Shown here: positions 1 through 7,619 of the stretch, piece after piece | Layout: every line of letters starts with the position of its first letter | Position numbering within the stretch: the stretch's first letter is position 1 | DNA from: Ramlibacter alkalitolerans | GTDB taxonomy: Bacteria; Pseudomonadota; Gammaproteobacteria; Burkholderiales; Burkholderiaceae_C | Direction of reading: 5' to 3' | DNA: 64,000 nt | NCBI RefSeq assembly: GCF_016722765.1 | Contig: NZ_JAEQND010000013.1 | Location: 62,001 to 126,000, forward strand | Translations under genes and position numbers: made by a program | The notes under the pieces: generated by a model | Database searches by the model: none | What the model saw: the letters and a program-made list of their open reading frames with translations, nothing else | Told to the model about the DNA's origin: nothing

Positions 1-861
1 GGTGCGCGCCGGCTCGCTGAGCGCTTCCGTCAGCGTGGATTCCGTGACGCCCTTCCAGCGCAGAGGCTTGGCCAGTTCCACTGCGGCCAAGCACACGCTG
101 TTGGTGACTTCTTCCGGCACTTCCAGCGGGCGGTCGCGCAGCTGCTTGCGCGCGGTCTGGGTAATCGCCTGGCGGTGGTTCTGGTCTTGGCTGTAGACGA
201 TGACCATCCGGTCAAAAATGATTTCGCTGGCGCCATCGCCGCCGCGCAGGGGCATGCCCACCTTCCAGGCAACGTCCAGCATCTTCTGCCGTTCCTTGGG
301 CGGCTTGAAGCTCGATTCGACTTCCACCCAGTCGGCCACGACGGTGCCAGGCCGGTAGCCGCGGCTCTCGCCGGGATAGAGCACCAGGCCGTCGGGCACC
401 TTGCCGTAGTGCTTGGTGAAGTCCTCGCGCGAGAGCGGGCACCAGCCGTGGTTGATGGCGTACTCGCCGAAGGCCTCACCGCCCTTTTCGATGGTGTGCA
501 GCAGGTAGTTGGTGGCCAGAGTGCGGTGCCAGAACTGCGGGCCCGCCACGCCCTGGATGTTGTAGCCCGCGTTGGTGGGCAGACCGTATTCGTTGGACAG
601 GAGTGCAGCCGCGCGGCTGGTCAGCACGTAGGACGTTTCACCGAGTGAGTTCTGCCGGGGCAGCAGGAGCCCCTTTTCGAGCATTCGCGCGATGGTGCGC
701 GCTGCCATCTTTTCGGCGGATTCCGCGGACGAGCCGTGCCAGCCGGCGCGCGAAATTTCCGCGCGTCGCATGTGGCCAAAGAAGCGGACGAACTTCAGCA
801 CGCCGACTTCGTTTTCGAAGGCGACGGAGCGGCTGTCTGGCTTTTTCAGTTCGTCGGACAT
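1..861 (-). CDS. Partial winged-helix plus nuclease-like protein (Replic_Relax-like)
   Basis: The gene runs off the left edge, so its C-terminus is missing; 287 codons are visible from ATG at 861. Residues about 20-75 look like a winged helix that ends in an R-x-L-E-K-G-L-L wing. The middle holds KVPDGLVLYPGE followed about ten residues later by VADWVEVE. That spacing of D and E residues is what is seen in the nuclease-like half of the replication-relaxation (Replic_Relax, PF13814) family. A role in plasmid replication or mobilisation is inferred from that resemblance only. It has its own type-A promoter motif 28 bp upstream, which supports the chosen start. Family assignment is tentative. 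Confidence 0.5.
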   Translation of the reverse strand, partial: MSDELKKPDSRSVAFENEVGVLKFVRFFGHMRRAEISRAGWHGSSAESAEKMAARTIARMLEKGLLLPRQNSLGETSYVLTSRAAALLSNEYGLPTNAGYNIQGVAGPQFWHRTLATNYLLHTIEKGGEAFGEYAINHGWCPLSREDFTKHYGKVPDGLVLYPGESRGYRPGTVVADWVEVESSFKPPKERQKMLDVAWKVGMPLRGGDGASEIIFDRMVIVYSQDQNHRQAITQTARKQLRDRPLEVPEEVTNSVCLAAVELAKPLRWKGVTESTLTEALSEPART

Positions 862-889
862 CTGGGCTCTCCACGGGCTTTCATCCACC

Positions 890-919
890 GTGTAGCTACC
901 GGCTTCGCACGAGGGTGCT
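890..919 (-). promoter_or_regulatory. Type-A promoter motif
   Basis: On the minus strand AGCAC (919-915) is followed after exactly 19 bp by CTACAC (895-890). It ends 28 bp before the ATG at 861. Confidence 0.7.
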
Positions 920-935
920 GGCGTCGGCGCGCGCC

Positions 936-1214
936 TTAGTTCGGGTCGAGCAGGTGCAGCACGACTTCCGGCTTGGCGTCCTTCGGAATGACGCGCTCCA
1001 CCGTGGTCGTGAGGCTGTCGCCGTCGCGCCGCACGACTTCGTAGCCCACGACACGCTGGTCATAGATGAACGAGCGTGCACACGGGCCCGGGTCGCACTG
1101 CTCGTGCGCGATGGTCAGCTGCCGCTGGTACTTCGGCGTGACCGACACGACTTCCGGCGCGGCTTGAGCGCCGAAGGCGGCGATGAGGGCGATGGCGACA
1201 AAGAGCGTTTTCAT
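936..1214 (-). CDS. Small secreted protein, UmoD-like
   Basis: A 92-residue protein with an N-terminal signal peptide (MKTLFVAIALIAAFGAQA, cleavage expected after AQA). The mature part has two cysteines about residues 40-45, then RVVGYEVVRRDGDSLTTTV. This resembles the C-terminal strand pattern of periplasmic UmoD-like proteins (C...GYxVxYRxxGxxxTT). The protein at 53559-54062 shows the same pattern, so the plasmid may carry two relatives. Function is unknown. It sits 74 bp upstream of the partial gene on the same strand, but that gene has its own promoter motif in the gap. Confidence 0.65.
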   Translation of the reverse strand: MKTLFVAIALIAAFGAQAAPEVVSVTPKYQRQLTIAHEQCDPGPCARSFIYDQRVVGYEVVRRDGDSLTTTVERVIPKDAKPEVVLHLLDPN

Positions 1215-1274
1215 GGGTTCGGGCTTTCGTTGTGTTGCGGCTCACGCGCGCGGACGCGCGCCGGTGGCGGTAGC

Positions 1275-1304
1275 AGCACCTTTTTTCGCTGCCGGTACCT
1301 ACAC
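1275..1304 (+). promoter_or_regulatory. Type-A promoter motif
   Basis: AGCAC (1275-1279), 19 bp, CTACAC (1299-1304). It is 88 bp upstream of the YdjM-like gene, leaving an unusually long leader. Confidence 0.65.
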
Positions 1305-1392
1305 GTCTCAAAAGGCGGCGTGAGGCCTGTCCAAGAAGTTAGACAGCTGCCGCCGCCGCTCCGTGCAACACAGATAGCACTTCGGACTCAAG

Positions 1393-1896
1393 ATGACTCG
1401 AACCGGACATATCGCAACCGGCTGGGGCGCTGCCGCCCTCGCCTACGCCTTGGCTCACCGCCTGGGCCTTTCCGGTTTGCTGCCCTGGATTGCTGCCATC
1501 GGCGCGCTCCCCGGCGTCACTGCGCCGGACTGGATGGAGATTGCCTGGTTCGACGACAAGGGGTGGCGCAAGAGCGTCATTCCGCACCGCACCTGGACGC
1601 ACTGGCTGCCGCTGTGGGCCCTCGCGTTCGCCCTGTGCTACTTCAATGTGCAGCAGGCCTGGTGGGTCAGCGCGGGTTTGGGCTTCGCCGTAGGTGGACT
1701 CACACACCTGGCCATGGATGTCCCGAATCCCACCGGCATCCCGATTTCCCGCCCGACGCGGCGCCGCTTCAGCCTCAGGTGGTGGCGCAGCGACCAGATG
1801 GTCATGCCGATGGTGTTCCTCACCTGGGTTGCGGGCGCCTGGGCGCTGAAGGCCTCAGGGGCGCTCGACTCGGCGCTGGCCGTGTTTTCTGCCTGA
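1393..1896 (+). CDS. Membrane-bound metal-dependent hydrolase, YdjM/DUF457 family
   Basis: This 167-residue inner-membrane protein has about four hydrophobic segments. It carries the family's metal-binding signatures: an early H in TGHIATGW, HRTWTHW near residue 65 and LTHLAMD near residue 103, with the D of TAPDWME between them. The YdjM family (LexA-regulated in enterobacteria) consists of membrane hydrolases of uncertain substrate. The ATG at 1393 is the only good start in phase; the ribosome binding site is weak. It is followed by a separate promoter for the next small gene. Family assignment is fairly secure, cellular role unknown. Confidence 0.8.
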   Translation: MTRTGHIATGWGAAALAYALAHRLGLSGLLPWIAAIGALPGVTAPDWMEIAWFDDKGWRKSVIPHRTWTHWLPLWALAFALCYFNVQQAWWVSAGLGFAVGGLTHLAMDVPNPTGIPISRPTRRRFSLRWWRSDQMVMPMVFLTWVAGAWALKASGALDSALAVFSA

Positions 1897-1905
1897 CCGG
1901 CAGCG

Positions 1906-1935
1906 GGCACCGTTTTTGGCGGCCGTTCGCTACAC
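1906..1935 (+). promoter_or_regulatory. Type-A promoter motif
   Basis: GGCAC (1906-1910), 19 bp, CTACAC (1930-1935), 29 bp before the ATG at 1965. It begins 10 bp after the stop of the preceding gene. Confidence 0.65.
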
Positions 1936-1964
1936 GTAGTGAACACACCAAAACGGGAGCCCTA

Positions 1965-2198
1965 ATGGCCATCACCACTTCTCTTCGCAAGCAAGCAGGT
2001 TCTGTGACCAGCTTCCTTCTGTTCGCACTCGTGGCGATTGGCGTTGGCGTGCTGGTCCTTGACCTCTACGCGATGCGCGCCGCGGCGGCCCCGGAACAAA
2101 CGCTGACGCACCAAGCGAAACGGCTCGGTGCGGGCGGTGCACAGGCTGCCGTCGACGAAATGATGAACGGCAAGAAGGCTGCTCCGGCCCGTAAGTAG
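1965..2198 (+). CDS. Small single-pass membrane protein
   Basis: A 77-residue protein with one transmembrane helix at about residues 17-38 and a cytoplasmic or periplasmic tail rich in alanine, lysine and glutamine. The start ATG follows a GGAG box in the leader AAACGGGAGCCCTAATG. The same GGAGCCC leader precedes the small membrane genes at 3098 and 10958. I do not recognise the family. It lies immediately upstream of the prepilin peptidase gene, but that gene has its own type-B motif, so co-transcription is not required. Confidence 0.7.
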   Translation: MAITTSLRKQAGSVTSFLLFALVAIGVGVLVLDLYAMRAAAAPEQTLTHQAKRLGAGGAQAAVDEMMNGKKAAPARK

Positions 2199-2221
2199 GC
2201 GACTGGCCGCTCCGTGAACCG

Positions 2222-2248
2222 AACAACTTGGCGCCACCGCGGTCGAAA
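2222..2248 (+). promoter_or_regulatory. Type-B promoter motif
   Basis: AACAA (2222-2226), 16 bp ending in GG, TCGAAA (2243-2248), 42 bp before the prepilin peptidase start. Confidence 0.55.
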
Positions 2249-2290
2249 GCAGGCCCCGGCGCGCTTCGCCGTCCCTGCCCGCTGTTCTTG

Positions 2291-3037
2291 ATGCAATCAA
2301 TGTTTGACTTCAACCCTCAAGTTCTCTCCGCTGCGTTTGTGGCTGCGGCCGTCGGCAGCCAACTCGCCCGCGTCGGCTACTGGGCGCCACAACGGCTGGA
2401 ATTCGAGTGGGCGCTTGCGGAATACCAGGCGCGTGGCGTGCCGGCCGAACACGTCCCGGAACCCGTCTTCGAGCAGCCCGACCTGCAGGCGCGGTTGCTG
2501 CAAGGCGGTCTCAGCGCCCTTGCCGCGGCTCTCGCGGTCTCCAGCTTCGGCGTGGCACCGGCGGCACTGGCCGCCATCGTCTTCCTGCTGGTCCTGCAAG
2601 TCCTGGCGCTCGCCGACTTCCGCTCGCAGCTGCTGCCGGACATGCTGACCTTGCCGTTCCTGTGGGGCGGCCTGCTGCTCGCCGCGGCTGGTGCCGGCTT
2701 CGTTGGCCCCGCTGCGGCGGTTCAGGGGGCTGCCGTCGGTTATGCAGCCTTGTGGCTGCCCGCGTACCTGTACAAGCGCCTGGCTGGCGAGGACGGCCTC
2801 GGCGGCGGCGATGCGAAGTTGCTGGCCGGCGTAGGGGCGTGGCTTGGCCCAATCGCAGCGGTGAACACGCTGGCCACCGGTGCGGTGCTGGCGTTGCTGG
2901 TGCCGCTTATCGCGCTGCTGCGGGGCAATGATGCGCGGGCAGGATTCGCGTTCGGCCCTGCGCTGGCGCTTGCCGCTGCGGGCTCGCTGATGGGCGCGGG
3001 CTTGACGGACTTCATCCACTGGGTGCGCTGGGGCTGA
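2291..3037 (+). CDS. Prepilin peptidase (type IV leader peptidase, A24 family)
   Basis: This aspartic protease should cleave the leader of the pilins encoded at 18.7-20 kb. About 248 residues give seven to eight membrane helices. Both catalytic aspartates are visible: D in LADFRSQLLPDMLTLP (about residues 109 and 117) and the GGGDAKLL motif (about 171-178). The N-terminal cysteine-rich methylase loop found in long PilD proteins is absent, as in many plasmid type IVb enzymes (PilU of R64 type). The start at 2291 is preferred over 2228 because the type-B motif ends at 2248; ATG 2300 is also possible. It lies about 9 kb from the rest of the pilus locus. Confidence 0.9.
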   Translation: MQSMFDFNPQVLSAAFVAAAVGSQLARVGYWAPQRLEFEWALAEYQARGVPAEHVPEPVFEQPDLQARLLQGGLSALAAALAVSSFGVAPAALAAIVFLLVLQVLALADFRSQLLPDMLTLPFLWGGLLLAAAGAGFVGPAAAVQGAAVGYAALWLPAYLYKRLAGEDGLGGGDAKLLAGVGAWLGPIAAVNTLATGAVLALLVPLIALLRGNDARAGFAFGPALALAAAGSLMGAGLTDFIHWVRWG

Positions 3038-3068
3038 CCACGCAGAACGCCAGCGGCAGCCACTTGTC

Positions 3069-3080
3069 TGTATGCATACA
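3069..3080. promoter_or_regulatory. 12-bp perfect palindrome before gene 3098
   Basis: TGTATGCATACA is perfectly palindromic and lies 17 bp upstream of the next ATG. It could be an operator or contain the -10 region of that gene. No type-A or type-B motif was found here. Confidence 0.4.
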
Positions 3081-3097
3081 AACTCTGGAGCCCGCGA

Positions 3098-3412
3098 ATG
3101 AACACCCCCGCTAAACCCACCAAAGCTTCCCGCTGGGCAGACGTTGCCGGCGAATTGGTGTTCGGCCTCGACATGCTCATCACAACCGGGTGCGGCGCGG
3201 CCTTGCTGGTCGGCCTGGCGATGGTGACCGGAGTTTTCGGTGCGGATGCGGCGGTCGAAGGCAAAGCACTGGTCGCCCGCCTGCTCGGCAGCTGGATGAC
3301 CGGCAGCTATGCGGTCAGCGGGGTGCTCGCCCTCGTGCTAATCGCAGGGCTGTGGTGCTGGAGCGCGGCGAGGAAGCGCAGAAAGGCCCTGCGCGCCAAG
3401 ACTGCGACCTGA
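3098..3412 (+). CDS. Small two-helix membrane protein
   Basis: A 104-residue protein with two hydrophobic helices (about residues 25-48 and 68-88) and a strongly basic tail of lysines and arginines. It starts after a CTGGAGCCCGCGA leader with a clear GGAG box. The stretch TGVFGADAAVEGKALVARLLG resembles TGTFGGAVAAQGSGLLHGLFG in the protein at 5013-5318, with the same helix-loop-helix layout, so the two are probably paralogues flanking the ftsZ-like gene. No family recognised. It is followed by a strong terminator. Confidence 0.7.
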   Translation: MNTPAKPTKASRWADVAGELVFGLDMLITTGCGAALLVGLAMVTGVFGADAAVEGKALVARLLGSWMTGSYAVSGVLALVLIAGLWCWSAARKRRKALRAKTAT

Positions 3413-3433
3413 AGGAGACGTTCTCCGGCCACC

Positions 3434-3464
3434 AACCCGCCCTCGCCGGCGGGTTCTTTGTTTT
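3434..3464 (+). terminator. Rho-independent terminator
   Basis: AACCCGCC (3434-3441) pairs perfectly with GGCGGGTT (3448-3455) and is followed by TCTTTGTTTT. Confidence 0.85.
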
Positions 3465-3470
3465 AGCCCT

Positions 3471-3497
3471 AACACTTTTAAGGCACCGCGGTCTGAG
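3471..3497 (+). promoter_or_regulatory. Type-B promoter motif of the ftsZ-like gene
   Basis: AACAC (3471-3475), 16 bp ending in GG, TCTGAG (3492-3497), 49 bp before the GTG start. Confidence 0.65.
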
Positions 3498-3546
3498 AAG
3501 TTCAGTAGCTATATGCGTCAGTCCCAACTACCAGCAGAGACACCCC

Positions 3547-4887
3547 GTGAAGAACGAGAGCGAGCAACCATCCATCATCAAGGTCATCGGCGTAGGCGGC
3601 GCCGGCGGCAATGCAGTACGCCACATGATTCAAAAGGACTTCTCGGGTGTCCAGTTCGTCTGTGCGAACACCGACGTGCAGGCGCTGGCTGCCACCGGAG
3701 CTGCGTCGCTCCTGAAGCTCGGTGAAACGGGTTTGGGTGCAGGCTCGAACCCTGACGTAGGGCGCGAGGCTGCGCGCGAAGCCAAGAAGCAGGTCGCGGA
3801 AGCGCTGCGCGGCGCCAACATGCTGTTCATCACCGCGGGCATGGGCGGCGGAACGGGTACTGGCGCAGCGCCGGTCATTGCCGAAATTGCGCGCGAGATG
3901 GGCATCCTCACCGTGGGCGTGGTCACCAAGCCGTTCGCCTTCGAGGGCGCCAGGCGCCGCAAGCAGGCCGAAGCCGGCATCTACGAGCTGGCGCAGCACG
4001 TGAACTCGCTGGTGGTCGTTCTCAACGACAAGCTGCTCGAGGTCCTCGGCGAAGACGTGACGCAAAAGGATGCGTTCGCGGCCGCGGACGACGTGCTGTA
4101 CGGCGCGGTCTCCGGAATCACCGAGGTCATCACCGGCGCCGGCGTGGTCAACGTCGACTTCATGGATGTGCGCACCGTGATGAGCAACACCGGTCGCGCG
4201 ATGATGGGCTACGGCGCCGCTGCAGGGCCCGAGCGCGCCGCAACGGCTGCCCGCCAGGCCATCGCCTGCCCGCTGCTGGAAGGGGTGAACCTGGCCAGCG
4301 CCAAGGGCGTGCTGGTGAACATCACCGCCTCGTCCGAGAGCTTGCGCATGCGCGAACCACGCGAGGTCATGGACATCATCCGTGGCTTCGTGGACGAGGA
4401 CGCCACCATCATCTACGGTGCGGTCTATGACGACAGCATGGGAGACGCAATTCGCGTCACCGTGGTGGCCACGGGGCTGGAAGATGCGTCCGGCGCGCGC
4501 GGCACTCCGGCTGCTGCTGCGCCTTCGACGGTGACCGTGCCGGTGCTGACCGAAGTTGTCGCCAAGCCGCCCATCGAAGAACCTGCTGTGGCGAAACCGC
4601 GCACGGCATTCGACGACCCGTGGGCTGCGCGCGAGCGGCCTGCGGTTTTCCGCTCCAACAGGGCCTCTGCCCTGCCGCTGGACGTTGACCTGCAGGAGCT
4701 GGCGCAAGGGCCTGGCCCCGTGCAGGGCCGGGCAACCCCTGAGGTGCCGGCTTCCCTGCCCGTGCGCCAACCCGCGCGTCCCTCGCACGAACGTAAGGAG
4801 TTGGCTCAGACGCGGCAGTCTCACAAAGAGGGCGAAGGGTGGCTGAACGACCGCATCCCTGCTTGGCTGCGCAAAGCAGCGGCCTGA
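3547..4887 (+). CDS. ftsZ-like: Plasmid-encoded FtsZ homologue with intact GTPase and C-terminal tail
   Basis: FtsZ is the tubulin-like GTPase that polymerises into the division ring. This 446-residue protein has the full core: VGVGGAGGNAV at about residues 15-24, the tubulin signature GGGTGTG (100-106), and the T7 catalytic loop NVDFMDVRT (about 200). Then comes a proline- and alanine-rich linker of about 110 residues and an end RIPAWLRKAAA that matches the conserved FtsZ tail (IPAFLR-type) used to dock FtsA, ZipA or MinC. It looks like a divergent bacterial FtsZ rather than a plasmid TubZ. The start is GTG at 3547 with a weak ribosome site. It is monocistronic between two terminator-promoter units. 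Confidence 0.95.
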   Translation: MKNESEQPSIIKVIGVGGAGGNAVRHMIQKDFSGVQFVCANTDVQALAATGAASLLKLGETGLGAGSNPDVGREAAREAKKQVAEALRGANMLFITAGMGGGTGTGAAPVIAEIAREMGILTVGVVTKPFAFEGARRRKQAEAGIYELAQHVNSLVVVLNDKLLEVLGEDVTQKDAFAAADDVLYGAVSGITEVITGAGVVNVDFMDVRTVMSNTGRAMMGYGAAAGPERAATAARQAIACPLLEGVNLASAKGVLVNITASSESLRMREPREVMDIIRGFVDEDATIIYGAVYDDSMGDAIRVTVVATGLEDASGARGTPAAAAPSTVTVPVLTEVVAKPPIEEPAVAKPRTAFDDPWAARERPAVFRSNRASALPLDVDLQELAQGPGPVQGRATPEVPASLPVRQPARPSHERKELAQTRQSHKEGEGWLNDRIPAWLRKAAA

Positions 4888-4957
4888 AAACCTGTTCTCT
4901 GGCCCGCAGCCTGCCCGCGTGACGTGTGGGCGAGTCCTGGACGAACATAGGGCGAGG

Positions 4958-4987
4958 AGCAATGTCGAATGAGGGTAGTGGCTACAC
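4958..4987 (+). promoter_or_regulatory. Type-A promoter motif
   Basis: AGCAA (4958-4962), 19 bp, CTACAC (4982-4987), 25 bp before ATG 5013. Confidence 0.65.
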
Positions 4988-5012
4988 GTTCCATCCGCAC
5001 CGGAGAAATTGC

Positions 5013-5318
5013 ATGTCAAACACCAACCGAACGAAAAAGCCGCCCTTCTGGACAGCCCTGGCCTGCACCGTGGCCTCGCTTCTCGAGACTCTCATGAGGC
5101 TCAGCCTGACCCTCGCTCTGATTGCCTTGAGTCTGGCTCTGGCCGTCGCTGCCACCATGGCAACAGGGACGTTCGGGGGTGCTGTCGCGGCGCAGGGTAG
5201 CGGATTGCTGCATGGTCTTTTCGGGTGCTTGCCTGGCGCGTCTGCCGCCTACCTCGTTCTCCATGTGGTGAACAGGCGGTTGGTGAACAAGGCGGGGCCC
5301 GCGTCCGACGCCGCCTGA
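5013..5318 (+). CDS. Small two-helix membrane protein, paralogue of 3098-3412
   Basis: A 101-residue protein with a basic, proline-containing N-terminus (KKPP) and two hydrophobic regions at about residues 28-50 and 62-85. The start at 5013 is chosen because the type-A motif ends at 4987 and a CGGAGAAATTGC ribosome site precedes it; an upstream in-frame ATG at 4962 would sit inside the promoter. The loop TGTFGGAVAAQGSGLL aligns by eye with the protein at 3098. Function unknown; a link to the ftsZ-like gene that lies between the two is only positional. Confidence 0.7.
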   Translation: MSNTNRTKKPPFWTALACTVASLLETLMRLSLTLALIALSLALAVAATMATGTFGGAVAAQGSGLLHGLFGCLPGASAAYLVLHVVNRRLVNKAGPASDAA

Positions 5319-5338
5319 AAACCCGTTGTTCAGCATGG

Positions 5339-5368
5339 AACCCGCCCAAGTGGCGGGTTTCTCGCTTC
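5339..5368 (+). terminator. Rho-independent terminator
   Basis: AACCCGCC (5339-5346) and GGCGGGTT (5352-5359) form a perfect 8-bp stem with the same arms as the terminator at 3434, followed by a short T-rich run. Confidence 0.75.
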
Positions 5369-5389
5369 AGGACTTAACGCAACGGGTCG

Positions 5390-5420
5390 AGCACTGTCGA
5401 AAGAGGGTTGGTCGCTACAC
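5390..5420 (+). promoter_or_regulatory. Type-A promoter motif of topB
   Basis: AGCAC (5390-5394), 20 bp rather than 19, CTACAC (5415-5420), 25 bp before the topB ATG. Confidence 0.6.
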
Positions 5421-5445
5421 GCGAATAACACCACCTCTTTCGAAA

Positions 5446-7521
5446 ATGACAACGCTATTCATCGCCGAAAAGCCCTCGATGGGCCGCGCCATCGCCGCTC
5501 GACTCAAGCCGGTGCGCAACGCTCCGGGCTTCATCGAGTGCGCCGGCGGAAAAATCGTGACCTGGTGCGTCGGCCACGTGTTCGAGAACGCCGCGCCGGA
5601 CGACTATGACGAGGAGCTCAAGAAGTGGAGCTTCGACGCGCTGCCCATCGTGCCGAAGTCCTGGAAGCTCCTGCCCAAGGACAGCGCCAAGGCGCAGATT
5701 CGCGTCATCAAGGACCTGCTGGCAAAGGCCACCAACGTGGTGCACGCTGGCGACGCGGACCAGGAAGGCGAGCTGCTGGTGTACGAGCCGCTGGAGCAGC
5801 TCAAGTACAAGGGCCCCGTTCAGCGTCTGTGGCTCTCCGCGATGGACGACGCGTCTATCGACAAGGCCCTGGCTACCCTGAAGCCAGGTGCGGCCACCTA
5901 TCCGCTCAAGACTGCCGCAGAGGCGCGTTCGCGCGTGGACTGGCTCATCGGCATGAACCTCACGCGGGCCTATACGCTCGCTGGCCGGCGCGCCGGCGGC
6001 CAGGGCGTTCTGTCGGTCGGCCGCGTGCAGACACCCACGCTCGGCCTGGTGGTGCGGCGCGACCTCGCAATCGAGAACTTCAAGCCGCGCGACTACTTCG
6101 AGGTCTTCGGCACCTTCAAGGTCGGTGCGACGAACGTCCGCGCCAAGTGGCTCTCGCCCAAGGAAGGCGCAGGCATCGACGAAGAAGGCCGGCTTCTCGA
6201 CCGCAAGGTCGCCGACGCGCTGGTCGCGAAGGTCACCGGCCGCCCCGGCAAGGTCTCCGCCTTCGAGTCGAAGAAGCAAAGCCAAGGCGCGCCGCTGCCG
6301 TTCTCACTGTCCGCCCTACAGTCCGCCGCTTCCGCGAAGTTCGGCATGTCGGCGCAAAAGGTGCTGGACACCTGCCAGGCGCTCTACGAAACGCACAAGC
6401 TGACGACCTATCCGCGCTCGGACTGCCAGTACCTGCCGGACTCCATGCATGCCGAGGCTCCGACGGTGCTGCGCGCCATCGCCAAGAGCTATCCGGCGCT
6501 TGCGGCGCTGGCCGGTCGTGCAAGTGCGAGCAAGAAGTCGGGTGCCTTCAACGACAAGAAGGTGTCGGCTCACCACGCCATCATCCCGACGCTCTCCGGC
6601 GGCGACACGTCGCGGCTGTCGAAGGACGAACAGCAAATCTACGACCTGATTTGCCGCCACTACGTCGCGCAGTTCTTCCCGGACTTCGATTACCTGCAAA
6701 ACTCGGTGGAATTCGAGACGATGGGCGAGAAGTTCGCCGCCACGGGCCGCCAGGTGCTCAAGCCTGGCTGGAAAGAGGTGTTCGGCGCATCCGCTGACGA
6801 AGAGGACGACGACCAGGACAAGCAGGCCATCCCGACCTGCAGCAAGGGAGACTCGGCGCCCTGCGTGAAGGCGGAAGTCGCCGCCAAGCAGACCAAGCCG
6901 CCGGCACGCTTCACGGAAGGCACTCTTATCAAGGCGATGGCGAACATCCAGGCTTTCGTCACCGACCCGGCCATCAAGAAGCTCCTGAAGGAGTCCGCCG
7001 GCATCGGCACCGAGGCCACGCGCGCGTCCATCCTGGAGACGCTGAAGAACCGCAAGTTCCTGGAAACCAAGGGCAAGCAGCTCATCTCCACGCCGGCTGC
7101 GCGGGCGCTCATCGCCGCGTTGCCCGCGGTGCTGACGCAGCCTGACCTGACGGCCATCTTCGAGCAGCGCCTGGAAGAAATCCGCCAGGGCGCGAGCTCC
7201 GACGAGTTCTTGACCAAGCAGGTGGCCTTTGTCACCAAGCTGGTGGGCGACGCCAAAGGCTCCTCGGTTTCCGTCGTGGCCGCACCCCAGTACAAGTGCC
7301 CCATTTGCGACAAGGCCCTGCGCCGCATCCCTAAGAGTCCTGGCGGCTTCTTCTGGGGTTGCAGTGGTTACCGGGAGACCGGCTGCAAGGGCTCGGCGAG
7401 CGACAAGAACGGCAAGCCGGATTTCGGTAGCGGTGGCGCCAAGCCTTCCTACCCGGCGAAGGGCTCCAGCTCCTCGAGCTCGCCCAAGCCCGCGCACCGC
7501 CCCGCCTTCAAAAAGAAGTAG
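5446..7521 (+). CDS. topB: DNA topoisomerase III (type IA)
   Basis: Type IA enzyme that decatenates and relaxes negatively supercoiled DNA by passing one strand through a break. The 691 residues begin with the Toprim domain (LFIAEKPSMGRAIA, residues 4-17; metal site DADQEGE, 103-109). The catalytic tyrosine lies in TTYPRSD (Y322). The C-terminus carries a zinc ribbon with four cysteines (CPIC...GCSG...GCKG) and a serine- and lysine-rich tail, typical of plasmid TopB proteins. The upstream AGCAC/CTACAC motif fixes the start at 5446. Plasmid topB genes usually assist replication or conjugative transfer; it is monocistronic here. Confidence 0.97.
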   Translation: MTTLFIAEKPSMGRAIAARLKPVRNAPGFIECAGGKIVTWCVGHVFENAAPDDYDEELKKWSFDALPIVPKSWKLLPKDSAKAQIRVIKDLLAKATNVVHAGDADQEGELLVYEPLEQLKYKGPVQRLWLSAMDDASIDKALATLKPGAATYPLKTAAEARSRVDWLIGMNLTRAYTLAGRRAGGQGVLSVGRVQTPTLGLVVRRDLAIENFKPRDYFEVFGTFKVGATNVRAKWLSPKEGAGIDEEGRLLDRKVADALVAKVTGRPGKVSAFESKKQSQGAPLPFSLSALQSAASAKFGMSAQKVLDTCQALYETHKLTTYPRSDCQYLPDSMHAEAPTVLRAIAKSYPALAALAGRASASKKSGAFNDKKVSAHHAIIPTLSGGDTSRLSKDEQQIYDLICRHYVAQFFPDFDYLQNSVEFETMGEKFAATGRQVLKPGWKEVFGASADEEDDDQDKQAIPTCSKGDSAPCVKAEVAAKQTKPPARFTEGTLIKAMANIQAFVTDPAIKKLLKESAGIGTEATRASILETLKNRKFLETKGKQLISTPAARALIAALPAVLTQPDLTAIFEQRLEEIRQGASSDEFLTKQVAFVTKLVGDAKGSSVSVVAAPQYKCPICDKALRRIPKSPGGFFWGCSGYRETGCKGSASDKNGKPDFGSGGAKPSYPAKGSSSSSSPKPAHRPAFKKK

Positions 7522-7553
7522 CCCGGAACGGCTTCCGCCCTCGCGCGGGAGCC

Positions 7554-7583
7554 AGCACCTTTTTGAAAGGCCATTCGCTACAC
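7554..7583 (+). promoter_or_regulatory. Type-A promoter motif
   Basis: AGCAC (7554-7558), 19 bp, CTACAC (7578-7583), 36 bp before ATG 7620. Confidence 0.7.
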
Positions 7584-7619
7584 GTCGTACGAAAACAGAA
7601 AACCACCGCTGGAGCAGAA

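Noticed and set aside
603..2198. A 531-codon open frame on the plus strand across 0.6-2.2 kb
   Set aside because: It covers the opposite-strand genes and the YdjM-like gene in another frame, has arginine-rich shadow composition, and only its last 77 codons (1965-2198) have a start, ribosome site and promoter.
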